From the NCBI RefSeq assembly GCF_036182465.1, contig NZ_CP108081.1:5270001-5334000 (forward strand): 64,000 nucleotides of DNA, written 5' to 3'. Below, in pieces: positions 17,603 through 26,383 of the stretch. The notes below the pieces were generated by a model. That model was not told where the DNA came from. It saw only the letters and a list, made by a program, of their open reading frames with translations, and did not search any database. The DNA is from Streptomyces sp. NBC_00258. Its GTDB lineage: Bacteria > Actinomycetota > Actinomycetes > Streptomycetales > Streptomycetaceae. Numbering within the stretch: position 1 is the stretch's first letter; every line of letters starts with the position of its first letter. A program made the translations under genes and the position numbers.

Positions 17603-17999
17603 CCGGCTGCCGGTTGCGTGACCCACTGACGATGGCGTGACCGGCCGACGACGGCGTGACGTGACGTCACCGCGGGCGTCACCACGGGCAGGGGTGTCGC
17701 CGGAAACGCCGGAACGGGTAGTGGGACAACCGGAAGCGGCGGAGCGCAAGCGGCGCAAAAGCGAACCGGCACAACCGGAACGCGCCGCCGAACCCGTTCA
17801 ATCGGCTCCGAGGACCGACGTTTCTTCGAACATTCATCGAACGCCAGGCCAAAGCTGTGCCCGCCCTCCACCGAAAGACGGCCGAATGCCCGTTTCCTGA
17901 GAGGAGGAAAGCCGCCGAAGATTGTCGCGCCCTCGTACCGCCGGGTACAGTCACCGCACTGCTCTGCCAGCCCCTGTCGTCGAGGCGAAAGAGAAGTTG
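17603..17999 (+). promoter_or_regulatory. Long leader/intergenic region before the M23 peptidase
   Basis: About 400 bases without a convincing gene. It contains a perfect palindrome gtgacgtcac (17661-17670) and several ccggaa/acaaccggaa direct repeats between 17700 and 17790. Purine-rich GAGAGGAGGAAAG at 17900-17912 looks like a ribosome site but is not followed by a credible frame. Any promoter and leader for the peptidase lie here. Confidence 0.4.
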
Positions 18000-19697
18000 G
18001 TGAACGACCGTCACCCGTCGGGGACCGCAACTCCCCCGGCTCCGGCTCCCGAGGCCGCCTCGGCGCATTACGCGTCCCATGGCGAACAGGGCGTCCAGTA
18101 CGGCGACTTCACCACGTACGACGGCTACTCCGCCACCGGTTTTGACGCCAACGCACCCGGTATGTACGGCACGACGGGCGGCTACGACACGACGGGCGCC
18201 TACGCGACGACGACCTTCGACACCGACCCCCTGTTCGGCGACCTCCCCGGCAACGGCGGCGGAACCGACGGCAGCGGCGCGGGCACGGGTTCGTACGACG
18301 CCACGCAGTGGGCCACCGGCAGTCATCAGACGCTGAACTACGACCCGTACGCGGCCCAGCACCACGCCGCGTTCGAGACCGGCAGCTATGACACGAGCGG
18401 TGTCTGGCAAAACTCCGGTTACCAGCAGCTCGGCGAGATCCCGACGCAGGCCGCGGGCCCCGAAGGCACCGGCCAGTGGGACGCGAACGCCTGGCTCCAG
18501 GCCGATCCGGTCGACCCCACCCAGCAGTGGACCGCGCCGACCTTCGAGACCGGCACGTACGACGCGACGGCGTGGAACTCGGACGGCGGCGACCAGAACC
18601 AGCAGGACCGGACCCAGGTCCAGCCCCAGCTCCACCATCAGGCGCAGGCCGAGCACGAGTCGTATCCGGCCGACCAGCACACGTCGTACGACCACCACGA
18701 GGTCCATGACCGGCAGGAGTCGTACGACCAGCAGGCCACCACCACCTTCGAGCAGGTCCCGTACGAGGAACAGGCCACCGCGGAAGGCGAGTTCACCCCC
18801 TCCGACGACGCCGACGCGGACTCCGGTACCGGTGGTCACGGCCACACCCACGACGAACCCGCTCCCTTCGACGACGTCGAGGAAACCACCTCCGTCGCCA
18901 CCGCCGCCCCGGCCGGCCGCTCCGCGTCACGTGCGGCCGGCCGTTCCGCGCCCCGTTCCCGCCGCCGCACCCCGCCGAAGCGTTCCGCGCTGCTGACGGT
19001 CGCCGTGCCCTCGGCGTGTGTGATGGGCGTGGCCGGAATCGCCGCCGCGTCCGTGACCGGCGGAAGCAGCAGCAACGACGACGTGCAGACGACGACGGCC
19101 GCCGCGCCCGACGCGAGCGCCGTGAAGCCGTCGGCCGCGAACAACCAGCTGGACACCCAGCTGGAGAACCTCTCCGCGGACGCGGACGACTTCGCCGACC
19201 GGGCCAGCCGTACGCAGGAACGTATCGACTTGAAGGCCCAGCAGGCCGCCGACAAGCAGAAGGCGGCGGCGGAGGCGGCCCGCAAGGAGCGGCTGCGGCC
19301 GAAGTTCGCGCTGCCGGTCTCGCAGCACGGGCTCAGCGCCTACTACGGGCAGGCCGGCATCAACTGGATGTCCGTCCACACCGGTATCGACTTCCCCGTC
19401 TCGTACGGCACGACGGTGATGGCCGCGACCGACGGGACCGTCCGGACGCAGTGGAACAGCGCGTACGGGAACATGGTCATCGTGACGGCCAAGGACGGTA
19501 CGGAGACTTGGTACTGCCACCTCTCCACGTACAAGGTCGCCTCGGGTGCCGTCGTGAAGGCCGGGGACCCGATCGCGTACTCCGGCAACTCCGGCAACTC
19601 GACCGGTCCGCACCTCCACTTCGAGGTGCGTCCGGGTGGCGGCTCGGCGATCGACCCACTGCCGTGGCTGCGCAGCCACGGGTTGGACCCCTCGTAG
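18000..19697 (+). CDS. M23-family zinc metallopeptidase, membrane-anchored
   Basis: A 565-residue envelope peptidase. I start at GTG 18000 (VNDRHPSGT) behind GAGAAG; the frame is open to 17922 but MNDRHPSG is the typical beginning. Residues 1-300 are Tyr/Gly/Thr/Asp/Gln-rich and disordered, with TGSYDTSG and FETGTYDATAW repeats. A transmembrane helix lies near 325-350 (VPSACVMGVAGIAAASVTGG), then a coiled coil (ENLSADADDFADRASRTQE), then the LytM/M23 domain: HTGIDF (zinc His and Asp) and HLHFEV (HxH). Such enzymes cut peptidoglycan cross-links. The long disordered N-terminus is presumably cytoplasmic. Confidence 0.93.
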   Translation: MNDRHPSGTATPPAPAPEAASAHYASHGEQGVQYGDFTTYDGYSATGFDANAPGMYGTTGGYDTTGAYATTTFDTDPLFGDLPGNGGGTDGSGAGTGSYDATQWATGSHQTLNYDPYAAQHHAAFETGSYDTSGVWQNSGYQQLGEIPTQAAGPEGTGQWDANAWLQADPVDPTQQWTAPTFETGTYDATAWNSDGGDQNQQDRTQVQPQLHHQAQAEHESYPADQHTSYDHHEVHDRQESYDQQATTTFEQVPYEEQATAEGEFTPSDDADADSGTGGHGHTHDEPAPFDDVEETTSVATAAPAGRSASRAAGRSAPRSRRRTPPKRSALLTVAVPSACVMGVAGIAAASVTGGSSSNDDVQTTTAAAPDASAVKPSAANNQLDTQLENLSADADDFADRASRTQERIDLKAQQAADKQKAAAEAARKERLRPKFALPVSQHGLSAYYGQAGINWMSVHTGIDFPVSYGTTVMAATDGTVRTQWNSAYGNMVIVTAKDGTETWYCHLSTYKVASGAVVKAGDPIAYSGNSGNSTGPHLHFEVRPGGGSAIDPLPWLRSHGLDPS

Positions 19698-19757
19698 GGG
19701 AACCCCTGTTGAGGCCTTCCTTGAAGCCTTCCTTGAGGCCGGAGTCCTGAGGGCTTC

Positions 19758-19785
19758 GTCCCCAGCAGCCAATGCTCCTGGGGAC
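19758..19785. terminator. Terminator between M23 peptidase and pcrA
   Basis: gtccccag (19758-19765) pairs with ctggggac (19778-19785); after one c-c mismatch the inner agc/gct extends the stem around a caat loop. It lies between convergent genes, 60 bases past the peptidase stop and 16 from the pcrA stop. Confidence 0.6.
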
Positions 19786-19800
19786 CACGGCCCTTGAGAG

Positions 19801-22293
19801 CTACAGCTTCTCCACCGGTGCGTACCGCAGCAGCAACCGCTTCGGCTTCTCCTCGCCGAAGTCGACCGTCGCCTCGGCGTTCGCCCCCGTGCCCTTCACG
19901 CCGACGACCGTGCCGAGGCCGAACTGGTCGTGGGTGACGCGGTCGCCGACCGCGAGTGACACCACCGGCTTGTCCGTGGCGCCACGTCGTGTGGCGAAGC
20001 CGGACGCGCCCGAGGCGGCCGAGCGGGAGCGCGAGGAGGACAGGGAGGCCGCCACGCCGGACGCCGGGCCGGAGGCCACCGGGCCCAGGGAGCCCGTGCG
20101 CTTCCAGTCCAGATGCGTGTCCGGGATCTCCTCCAGGAAGCGGGACGGCGGGTTGTACGAGGGCTGACCCCAGGCGCTGCGCATCGAGGCACGGGTCAGA
20201 TACAGCCGCTCCCGCGCGCGGGTGATGCCGACGTACGCGAGCCGGCGCTCCTCCTCCAGCTCCTTGGTCTGGCCGAGCGCGCGCATGTGCGGGAAGACGC
20301 CGTCCTCCATGCCGGTCAGGAACACCACGGGGAATTCGAGGCCCTTGGCGGTGTGGAGGGTCATCAGCGTTATCACGCCGGACCCGTCCTCCTCCTCGTC
20401 CGGGATCTGGTCGGAGTCGGCGACGAGCGCGACCCGCTCCAGGAAGGCGGAGAGCCCTCCCGGCACCTCGCCCTCGCCGGCCTCCTGCTCGAACTCCAGG
20501 GCCACGGCGGCCAGTTCCTGGAGGTTCTCGATGCGGGTCTCGTCCTGCGGGTCGGTCGAAGCCTGCAACTCGGCGAGGTAGCCGGTCCGTTCGAGCACGG
20601 CCTCCAGGACCGTCGCCGGGCCGGCGCCCGACTCGACGATCGTGTGGAGGTCCTCCATCAGCGTGTTGAACCGCTTGACGGCGTTCGTCGAGCGGGACGC
20701 CATGCCGTACGCCTCGTCGACGCGGCGCAGCGCCTGCGGGAAGCTGATCTTCTCGCGCTGGGAGAGCGCGTCGATCATCGCCTCGGCGCGGTCGCCGATG
20801 CCGCGCTTGGGGACATTGAGAATGCGGCGCAGCGGTACGGAGTCCTCGGGGTTCGCCAGCACGCGCAGGTACGCGAGGACGTCACGGACCTCCTTGCGCT
20901 CGTAGAAGCGGACGCCGCCGACGACCTTGTAGGGCAGGCCGACGCGGATGAAGACCTCTTCGAAGACACGGGACTGCGCGTTCGTGCGGTAGAAGACCGC
21001 GACGTCGCCCGCCTTCGCGTCGCCCGCGTCCGTGAGGCGGTCGATCTCGTCGGCGATGAACTGGGCCTCGTCGTGCTCGGTGTCGGCCACATAGCCGGTG
21101 ATCTGGGCGCCCGCGCCCGCGTTGGTCCACAGGTTCTTGGGGCGGCGGCTCTCGTTGCGCTCGATGACCGCGTTGGCGGCGGTGAGGATCGTCTGCGTGG
21201 AGCGGTAGTTCTGCTCCAGCAGGATCGTCGTCGCGTTCGGGTAGTCCTCCTCGAACTGGAGGATGTTGCGGATGGTCGCGCCCCGGAAGGCGTAGATCGA
21301 CTGGTCGGCGTCACCCACCACGCACAGCTCGGCCGGCGGGAGGTCGTGCTCGCTCGGCGGTACGTCGACCGGGTGCTCGGAGGTGCCGACGAGCTCCCGC
21401 ACGAGGGCGTACTGCGCGTGGTTCGTGTCCTGGTACTCGTCGACCAGGACGTGCCGGAATCGGCGGCGGTAGTGCTCGGCGACGTCCGGGAAGGCGCGCA
21501 GGAGGTTGACCGTCGTCATGATCAGGTCGTCGAAGTCCAGCGCGTTCGCCTCGCGCAGGCGTGACTGGTACATCGCGTAGGCCTGGGCGAGGGTCTTCTC
21601 GAAGCCGTCGGCGGCCTGGGCCGCGAAGTCCTCCTCGTCGATCAGCTCGTTCTTCAGGTTCGAGATCTTGGCGCTGAACGACTTGGGCGGGAAGCGCTTG
21701 GGGTCGAGGTCCAGGTCGCGGCAGACCAGTGCCATGAGGCGCTTGCTGTCGGCGGCGTCGTAGATCGAGAAGGAGGAGGTGAAGCCGAGCTGCTTCGACT
21801 CCCGCCGCAGGATCCGTACGCATGCGCTGTGGAAGGTCATCACCCACATCGCGTTGGCCCGCGGGCCAACGAGCTGCTCGACGCGCTCCTTCATCTCGCC
21901 CGCGGCCTTGTTCGTGAAGGTGATCGCGAGGATCTGGCCCGGGTGCACGTTGCGCTCGCCCAGCAGGTGGGCGATCCGGTGCGTGAGCACACGGGTCTTG
22001 CCGGAACCGGCTCCTGCCACGATGAGCAGCGGCGAGCCGTGGTGAACCACCGCCGCGCGCTGGTTCTCGTTCAGCCCGTCCAGGAGCGCGGCCGGGTCCA
22101 CGTGCGGCCGGGCGGCGCCGTCGCGGTAGTACCCGTCCCTGCTCGGCGGCGCGTCGAAGCGGCCGCCGAACAAATCGTCCGGAACCGGCTCCGACTCCGA
22201 CGCCTCGTCCTCGGGCGGCGGCGGGGGCTCCTCCTCGTGGGCCCGCGAGGGCTTGAGGTCCGCCAGGAAGCTGTCATCAAAGAGGCTGCTCAT
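19801..22293 (-). CDS. pcrA: ATP-dependent DNA helicase PcrA/UvrD
   Basis: An 830-residue superfamily 1A 3'-5' helicase for repair and replication-conflict resolution. Domain order is standard: Q-motif region LNENQRAAV, Walker A GAGSGKT at residues 94-100, Walker B VLVDEYQDTNHAQY, motif III VVGDADQSIYAFRGA, motif IV EQNYRS, then 2A/2B domains, VFLTGMEDGVFPH and motif VI RRLAYVGITRARERLYL. The C-terminal domain GDRVTHDQFGLGTVVGVKG is the RNA-polymerase-interacting Tudor-like module typical of PcrA/UvrD. An acidic Pro-rich N-terminal extension of about 70 residues precedes the core, common in actinobacteria. Confidence 0.97.
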   Translation of the reverse strand: MSSLFDDSFLADLKPSRAHEEEPPPPPEDEASESEPVPDDLFGGRFDAPPSRDGYYRDGAARPHVDPAALLDGLNENQRAAVVHHGSPLLIVAGAGSGKTRVLTHRIAHLLGERNVHPGQILAITFTNKAAGEMKERVEQLVGPRANAMWVMTFHSACVRILRRESKQLGFTSSFSIYDAADSKRLMALVCRDLDLDPKRFPPKSFSAKISNLKNELIDEEDFAAQAADGFEKTLAQAYAMYQSRLREANALDFDDLIMTTVNLLRAFPDVAEHYRRRFRHVLVDEYQDTNHAQYALVRELVGTSEHPVDVPPSEHDLPPAELCVVGDADQSIYAFRGATIRNILQFEEDYPNATTILLEQNYRSTQTILTAANAVIERNESRRPKNLWTNAGAGAQITGYVADTEHDEAQFIADEIDRLTDAGDAKAGDVAVFYRTNAQSRVFEEVFIRVGLPYKVVGGVRFYERKEVRDVLAYLRVLANPEDSVPLRRILNVPKRGIGDRAEAMIDALSQREKISFPQALRRVDEAYGMASRSTNAVKRFNTLMEDLHTIVESGAGPATVLEAVLERTGYLAELQASTDPQDETRIENLQELAAVALEFEQEAGEGEVPGGLSAFLERVALVADSDQIPDEEEDGSGVITLMTLHTAKGLEFPVVFLTGMEDGVFPHMRALGQTKELEEERRLAYVGITRARERLYLTRASMRSAWGQPSYNPPSRFLEEIPDTHLDWKRTGSLGPVASGPASGVAASLSSSRSRSAASGASGFATRRGATDKPVVSLAVGDRVTHDQFGLGTVVGVKGTGANAEATVDFGEEKPKRLLLRYAPVEKL

Positions 22294-22650
22294 CGCTCTC
22301 CGAGTCTAGGCGCCCCCACTGACAGCCCGCCGCCACCCTTGAAACTCCGCGGATCGCTCCGCGGGGCCGAGGGTCTTCCGGGGCCGCCCAGCGAGGGCTC
22401 TGTCACCCTCCGGAGGTGACCTGTAGCGGTCCGCGATCAGGTGGTCGACCTTCGCCTTCGCCAGAGACCGGAAACCTGGAAACCCGGAACGCCGTATCGC
22501 GAGTGCGGGCCGGCTGTGGCTGGGCGCGCAGTTCCCCGCGCCCCTGACGGGGCGATGGACAACTCCGCCCACACCATTCCGAATTGACCCCGCGGAGCAG
22601 AATCCAAGGCCAAGGTCACGAAAATGTATCGGGCATATCGCACATCAAAC
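22294..22650. other. Intergenic region upstream of pcrA and the riboswitch
   Basis: No gene supported. It should hold the pcrA promoter (minus strand) and contains a copy of the dispersed repeat at 22525-22544. From 22560 onward the sequence becomes A/T-richer toward the riboswitch promoter. Confidence 0.5.
22525..22544 (-). repeat. Dispersed intergenic repeat, copy C
   Basis: Exact reverse complement of the 20-mer at 15471. Its upstream flank (gtgcgggccggctgtggct) is nearly the same as that of copy E at 40900, so the repeat unit there is longer than 20 bases. Confidence 0.85.
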
Positions 22651-22680
22651 TTCACAGGGGCCACACGAATTAGCTAAATT
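22651..22680 (+). promoter_or_regulatory. Promoter of the riboswitch-controlled NlpC/P60 gene
   Basis: TTCACA at 22651-22656 and TAAATT at 22675-22680 with an 18-base spacer give a good vegetative-type promoter in an unusually A/T-rich patch. The transcript would start near 22687, just where the riboswitch begins. Confidence 0.7.
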
Positions 22681-22687
22681 TTATGTG

Positions 22688-22880
22688 GGCCGCACGACCC
22701 GCACCGGCGAACACGCCGGGCCGAGCGGCCTCCGCCGAGTCCGGTACGCCCTCGTGGCCGACGGAGCCGGGGACCCAACCGACCTTGGGGTGAATCGGTC
22801 CAACTCCCTTCGGGGAAGCGGACCGTAGGGCAAACCTTCCGGAGCACCCGCCCGAACCCGACAGCTAACTCGGTAGGCGG
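22688..22880 (+). promoter_or_regulatory. Cyclic di-AMP riboswitch (ydaO/yuaA class)
   Basis: The leader has the conserved blocks of this class in order: ccgagtccggtacg, gccggggaccca, ggggtgaatcgg, agggcaaaccttccg and cccgaacccgacagctaac followed by tcggtaggcg. It lies directly upstream of an exported NlpC/P60 hydrolase, the standard actinobacterial target. Binding of c-di-AMP is expected to turn expression off, linking wall hydrolysis to c-di-AMP. Boundaries are approximate. Confidence 0.88.
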
Positions 22881-22901
22881 ATGACGGAAGGAGACGCCCT
22901 C

Positions 22902-24053
22902 GTGGCGCCACACCGCAAGTCCCGGCCCCCCAGTCCCATGGGCATACGGACTCCGGCCCTCGCCACCGCGGCCCTGACCTCGGTGGCCCTCCTCTCCCAG
23001 ACGGCGAACGCGTCCCCCGCCGAGGAGCCCAGGCCGAGCCTCGAGGAAGTCGAGAAGAAGGTCGACGACCTCTACCGCCAGGCGGAGACGGCCGGCGAGA
23101 AGTACAACGCGGCCAAGGAGAAGACCACCAAGCAGAAGAAGCGCGTCGACACCCTCCTCGACGACGTGGCGCGCCGCACGGAGAAGCTCAACGACGCGCG
23201 CGAGGAACTCGGTACGTTCGCCGCCGCGCAGTACCGCACCGGGGCCTCCGCCCCCGACACCGCCTCCCTCCTCCTCGCGGACAACCCGCAGGACTACTTC
23301 GACCAGACCCAGCTGATGGACCGGCTGACCAGCCGCCAGAAGCAGTCCGTCGACGACTACGTGACGCAGCAGACCGCCACGACGGAGAAGCGGCAGGAGG
23401 CGTCCGAGAGCCTGGAGACGCTCACCAGGACGCAGAGCTCGCTGAAGACGTCCAAGGCCGACGTCCAGCGGAAGCTCGCCACGGCGCGCGACCTCCTCTC
23501 GAAGCTGACCGCCGAGGAGAAGGCGCGGCTCGCCGCGATCGAGCGGAAGAAGCAGGAAGAGGCCCAGCGCAAGGCGGACGAGCTGGCCCGGCAGCAGGCG
23601 GCCGACGCCGAGCGGCGGCGCCAGGAGGCCGCGCAGGGCACCGGGACCTCCACGGGCTCGGGGAGCGCCTCGGGGACCTCCGGGTCCGGCTCCGCCGCCT
23701 CCACCGCCAAGGCCGACAAGGCCCTCGCCTTCGCCCGCGCCCAGATCGGCAAGCCGTACGTCTGGGGCGCCAGCGGCCCCGGCTCGTACGACTGCTCCGG
23801 TCTCACCCAGGCCGCCTGGAAGGCCGCCGGCGTCACGCTCCCGCGCACCACCTGGGACCAGGTCAAGGCCGGCGCGACGGTCTCCGTGAACAGCGCCCAG
23901 CCCGGTGACCTGGTCTTCTTCTACGACGACATCAGCCACGTCGGCATCTACATCGGCGACGGAATGATGATCCACGCGCCCAAGCCGGGGGCGTACGTCC
24001 GCGAGGAGTCGATCTACTACATGCCGATCCACAGCGTGGTGCGCCCGGCATGA
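22902..24053 (+). CDS. Secreted NlpC/P60 peptidoglycan endopeptidase, riboswitch controlled
   Basis: A 383-residue exported wall hydrolase. I place the start at GTG 22902 (VAPHRKSRPPSP): GGAAGGAG ends eight bases upstream and the paralogue at 25031 begins MAAHRKPR. The ATG at 22881 lies at the riboswitch edge and is unlikely. A signal peptide (to about residue 35, ANA) precedes a long coiled coil (about 40-220, LEEVEKKVDDLYRQAETA), then a Ser/Gly linker and the NlpC/P60 domain (about 265-383) with catalytic Cys in YDCSGLTQAAW, His in SHVGIYIGDG and a late HAPKPG. The layout resembles RipA/IseA-type hydrolases. Confidence 0.95.
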   Translation: MAPHRKSRPPSPMGIRTPALATAALTSVALLSQTANASPAEEPRPSLEEVEKKVDDLYRQAETAGEKYNAAKEKTTKQKKRVDTLLDDVARRTEKLNDAREELGTFAAAQYRTGASAPDTASLLLADNPQDYFDQTQLMDRLTSRQKQSVDDYVTQQTATTEKRQEASESLETLTRTQSSLKTSKADVQRKLATARDLLSKLTAEEKARLAAIERKKQEEAQRKADELARQQAADAERRRQEAAQGTGTSTGSGSASGTSGSGSAASTAKADKALAFARAQIGKPYVWGASGPGSYDCSGLTQAAWKAAGVTLPRTTWDQVKAGATVSVNSAQPGDLVFFYDDISHVGIYIGDGMMIHAPKPGAYVREESIYYMPIHSVVRPA

Positions 24054-24099
24054 GGGGCTTTTCGTAGACCTGTTTCGCAGATGTGCAGACGTCGGGAGC

Positions 24100-24117
24100 G
24101 GGCACGCGCGCGTGCCC
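24100..24117. terminator. Terminator between NlpC/P60 gene and small membrane protein
   Basis: gggcacgcg pairs with cgcgtgccc, an 18-base palindrome that can fold as a short stem, followed by ctctcctgttt. It lies between convergent genes. Confidence 0.55.
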
Positions 24118-24153
24118 TCTCCTGTTTGCCGGTCGAGACCGGCCCGCTTCCGC

Positions 24154-24507
24154 TCAGGTCCAGAGCACCGCGATGAAGATGTTCGCCGTGGTCAGCCCGC
24201 CCACCAGGCCGAACAGGCTGTTCTCCACCTTTTCCTCGTCCCGTTTCACGTAGACGAGGCCGAGGATCACGACCAGCAGGGCGAGCTTCACGCCGATCTT
24301 GACGTTGTTGACGGTCTGGTCGTCGGCCTGGTTGAGGCCGACCAGGATCGCGCCGGTGACCAGCATGGTCAGCGCGCCGTGGAGCATGGCGGGGCTGAAG
24401 CGGGCCGTGCCGGCGCTCATGGCCTTCATCTGCGTGAGGAAGCCGCCGAGGAGGGACGCGATGCCGATGATGTGCAGGGCGACGAAGACATGAATGAGTA
24501 CGTCCAT
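24154..24507 (-). CDS. Small four-helix membrane protein
   Basis: A 117-residue integral membrane protein with about four hydrophobic helices (MDVLIHVFVALHIIGIASLL, MLHGALTMLVTGAILVGL, VKIGVKLALLVVILGLVYV, GLVGGLTTANIFIAVLW). I do not recognise a named function. No Shine-Dalgarno precedes ATG 24507, but a TAGTGT lies about seven bases upstream, so the message is probably leaderless. It sits between two NlpC/P60 genes and converges on the first. Confidence 0.85.
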   Translation of the reverse strand: MDVLIHVFVALHIIGIASLLGGFLTQMKAMSAGTARFSPAMLHGALTMLVTGAILVGLNQADDQTVNNVKIGVKLALLVVILGLVYVKRDEEKVENSLFGLVGGLTTANIFIAVLWT

Positions 24508-24910
24508 GAGCCCGGACACTAACCAAACGCCTCCGCGCCACCACGCACCGCCCCCGGACCTGCACACCCTGCCCCACCCGCCCCGCGCACCCGCCCCGCC
24601 GGCCCCGCACGCCCTGCCCCGCCCGCCCCACTGGCCCCCGGCAGCTCCCGCGCCACAGCCCGGCGGAGCCCATAGCACCGGCCCGCCGCCCGTTTCCCCA
24701 CAACCCGCGCATCGGTCACCGCACCACATCAAGTCGGCGGCCCCGGGCCCGAATCGCGGTCGCACCCGGTCAGCTCATGTCCGAGTCCCACCACTTCCGT
24801 ACATGCCGTTACCCCCGCCGCGGTCCCAGGTTTAGCGTCCTTCACCAGGTGACCGGCTCCCCACCACCGCCCGGGTCAGGGGCGGCATCCGGACACCACC
24901 GCCGAGAAAG
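24508..24910. other. Intergenic region, no gene seen
   Basis: About 400 C-rich bases between the small membrane protein and the hairpin of the second NlpC/P60 leader. Open frames here are low-complexity Pro/Arg shadows. I saw none of the ordered c-di-AMP riboswitch blocks found at 22688. Confidence 0.5.
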
Positions 24911-24953
24911 GTCCGGCGGCGGCCCGCTCCCCCTGTGCGGGCCGCCGCCGGAC
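24911..24953 (+). promoter_or_regulatory. Long perfect hairpin in the leader of the second NlpC/P60 gene
   Basis: gtccggcggcggcccgc (24911-24927) pairs perfectly over 17 bp with 24937-24953, loop tccccctgt, about 80 bases before the GTG at 25031. It has no U tract and no gene ends just upstream on this strand, so it may be an attenuator or mRNA-stability element. Confidence 0.55.
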
Positions 24954-25030
24954 GCGCAACCGGCCCCTGAGGGCCGCCGCCGCGGCTGCACCAACGCCTC
25001 GGCGGCCGTACGGAAGGACGTGGATCGCAC

Positions 25031-26098
25031 GTGGCAGCGCACCGCAAGCCGAGACAGCGCTCAGTCGGCGGCAGTACGGCCCGCACCGCCTTCACCATCG
25101 CGCTGGCGGGCGCGGCGAGCGCGACCGGGTTCGAGGGGACGGGAACCGCCGCCCCGGAGCTGACACCCGCTCAGGTCAGGGCGAAGGTCGACAAGTTGTA
25201 CCAGGAGGCGGAGGTCGCCACCGAGAAGTACAACGGTGCGAAGGAGAAGTCGACGAAGACGCGGGGCCGGCTGGACACCCTTCAGGACGAGGCCGCGCGC
25301 AGGACGCAACGGCTCAACTCCGAGCGGGACGCGCTCGGTTCACTCGCCGCCGCGCAGTACCGGGACGGCGGCGTCGACCCCGCGCTGGGGCTCATGCTCT
25401 CCTCCGACCCGGATCAGTACCTGGACGGGGCCGCGTTCGCCGAGCGGGCCGGCGACAGGCAGGCCTCGAACGTGTCGCGGGTACGTCGGCAGCTGCGCGA
25501 GATCGAGCAGCTGCGCGGGGCCGCCCACGTGGAGCTCACCTCGCTCAAGGAACGGCAGGCGGAGCTGAGGCGGCACAAGACGACCGTCACCGGGAAGCTG
25601 GGAGAGGCACGGGATCTGCTGTCGCGGCTGTCGGACGCGGACCGGGCCCGCATCGGCGCCGACGACGCGGACTCCGCGCGTGCCTCACGTTCCGCCGCGG
25701 GCCCGCGCGACCTGGGCGGCGGCACGGGTTCATCTGCCGCTGCTACCAACTCCCGTGCCGAGACAGCGATTTCGTACGCGTACGGGAAACTCGGCAGTCC
25801 ATATGTGTGGGGTGCCACCGGACCCGACGCCTTCGACTGCTCGGGGCTGATGCAGGCCGCGTACCGTGAAGCGGGGATCTCGCTGCCCCGCACGACGTAC
25901 GCGCAGATCAACGCGGGCCGGCGTGTGTCGCGGTCCGAACTGCGCCCCGGCGATCTGGTGTTCTTCTACTCGGGCATCAGCCATGTGGGGCTGTACGTGG
26001 GCAACGGGCAGATGGTCCACGCGCCCAATCCGTCGGCGCCGGTGCGGGTGGCGCCGATCGACGAGATGCCGTTCGCGGGGGCCACGCGCGTGGCGTGA
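25031..26098 (+). CDS. Secreted NlpC/P60 peptidoglycan endopeptidase, paralogue
   Basis: A 355-residue paralogue of the hydrolase at 22902, starting MAAHRKPRQRSVGG at GTG 25031. It has a signal-peptide-like segment (to about 43), a coiled coil (about 45-210, VRAKVDKLYQEAEVATEKYN) and an NlpC/P60 domain (about 240-355) with the catalytic Cys in FDCSGLMQAAYREAG, His in SHVGLYVGNG and HAPNPSAP. The two genes share the KVD-LY-AE--TEKYN-AKEK core and clearly arose by duplication. Unlike its neighbour, it lacks a recognisable c-di-AMP riboswitch and instead has a 17-bp hairpin in its leader. Confidence 0.95.
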   Translation: MAAHRKPRQRSVGGSTARTAFTIALAGAASATGFEGTGTAAPELTPAQVRAKVDKLYQEAEVATEKYNGAKEKSTKTRGRLDTLQDEAARRTQRLNSERDALGSLAAAQYRDGGVDPALGLMLSSDPDQYLDGAAFAERAGDRQASNVSRVRRQLREIEQLRGAAHVELTSLKERQAELRRHKTTVTGKLGEARDLLSRLSDADRARIGADDADSARASRSAAGPRDLGGGTGSSAAATNSRAETAISYAYGKLGSPYVWGATGPDAFDCSGLMQAAYREAGISLPRTTYAQINAGRRVSRSELRPGDLVFFYSGISHVGLYVGNGQMVHAPNPSAPVRVAPIDEMPFAGATRVA

Positions 26099-26103
26099 GC
26101 CGG

Positions 26104-26163
26104 TCGGCGAACAGGCGGGGGTCGTTGGGAACAGGCAGGGGTTGTTGGGAACAGGCAGGGGTT
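26104..26163 (+). repeat. Three 20-bp tandem repeats after the second NlpC/P60 gene
   Basis: Units of gttgggaacaggcaggggtt occur at 26124-26143 and 26144-26163, with a degenerate copy at 26104-26123 starting immediately after the NlpC/P60 stop. Function unknown. Confidence 0.75.
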
Positions 26164-26383
26164 GGTGGAGAGAGCGGGGGAGTTCAAGCCGTTCGGGCAT
26201 CGGACCGGCTTGGATGGGCATCGCGTGGGTACAGCGGCGGGGTAGCGTCGGCGTGGCACTGTTCGACATGTCGCACCGCACGGTCTCGATCCGCTCGGTC
26301 CCGTTCCACCTCGCTGCCTCCCCTCCCATCCCGTTCCGCCGTCACGTTCCGCCTGGTTCGCCGTCGCCCTCCCGAAGGATTCG

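Noticed and set aside
24713..25030. Second c-di-AMP riboswitch before the paralogous NlpC/P60 gene
   Set aside because: The conserved blocks seen at 22688-22880 are absent; only a simple hairpin is present.
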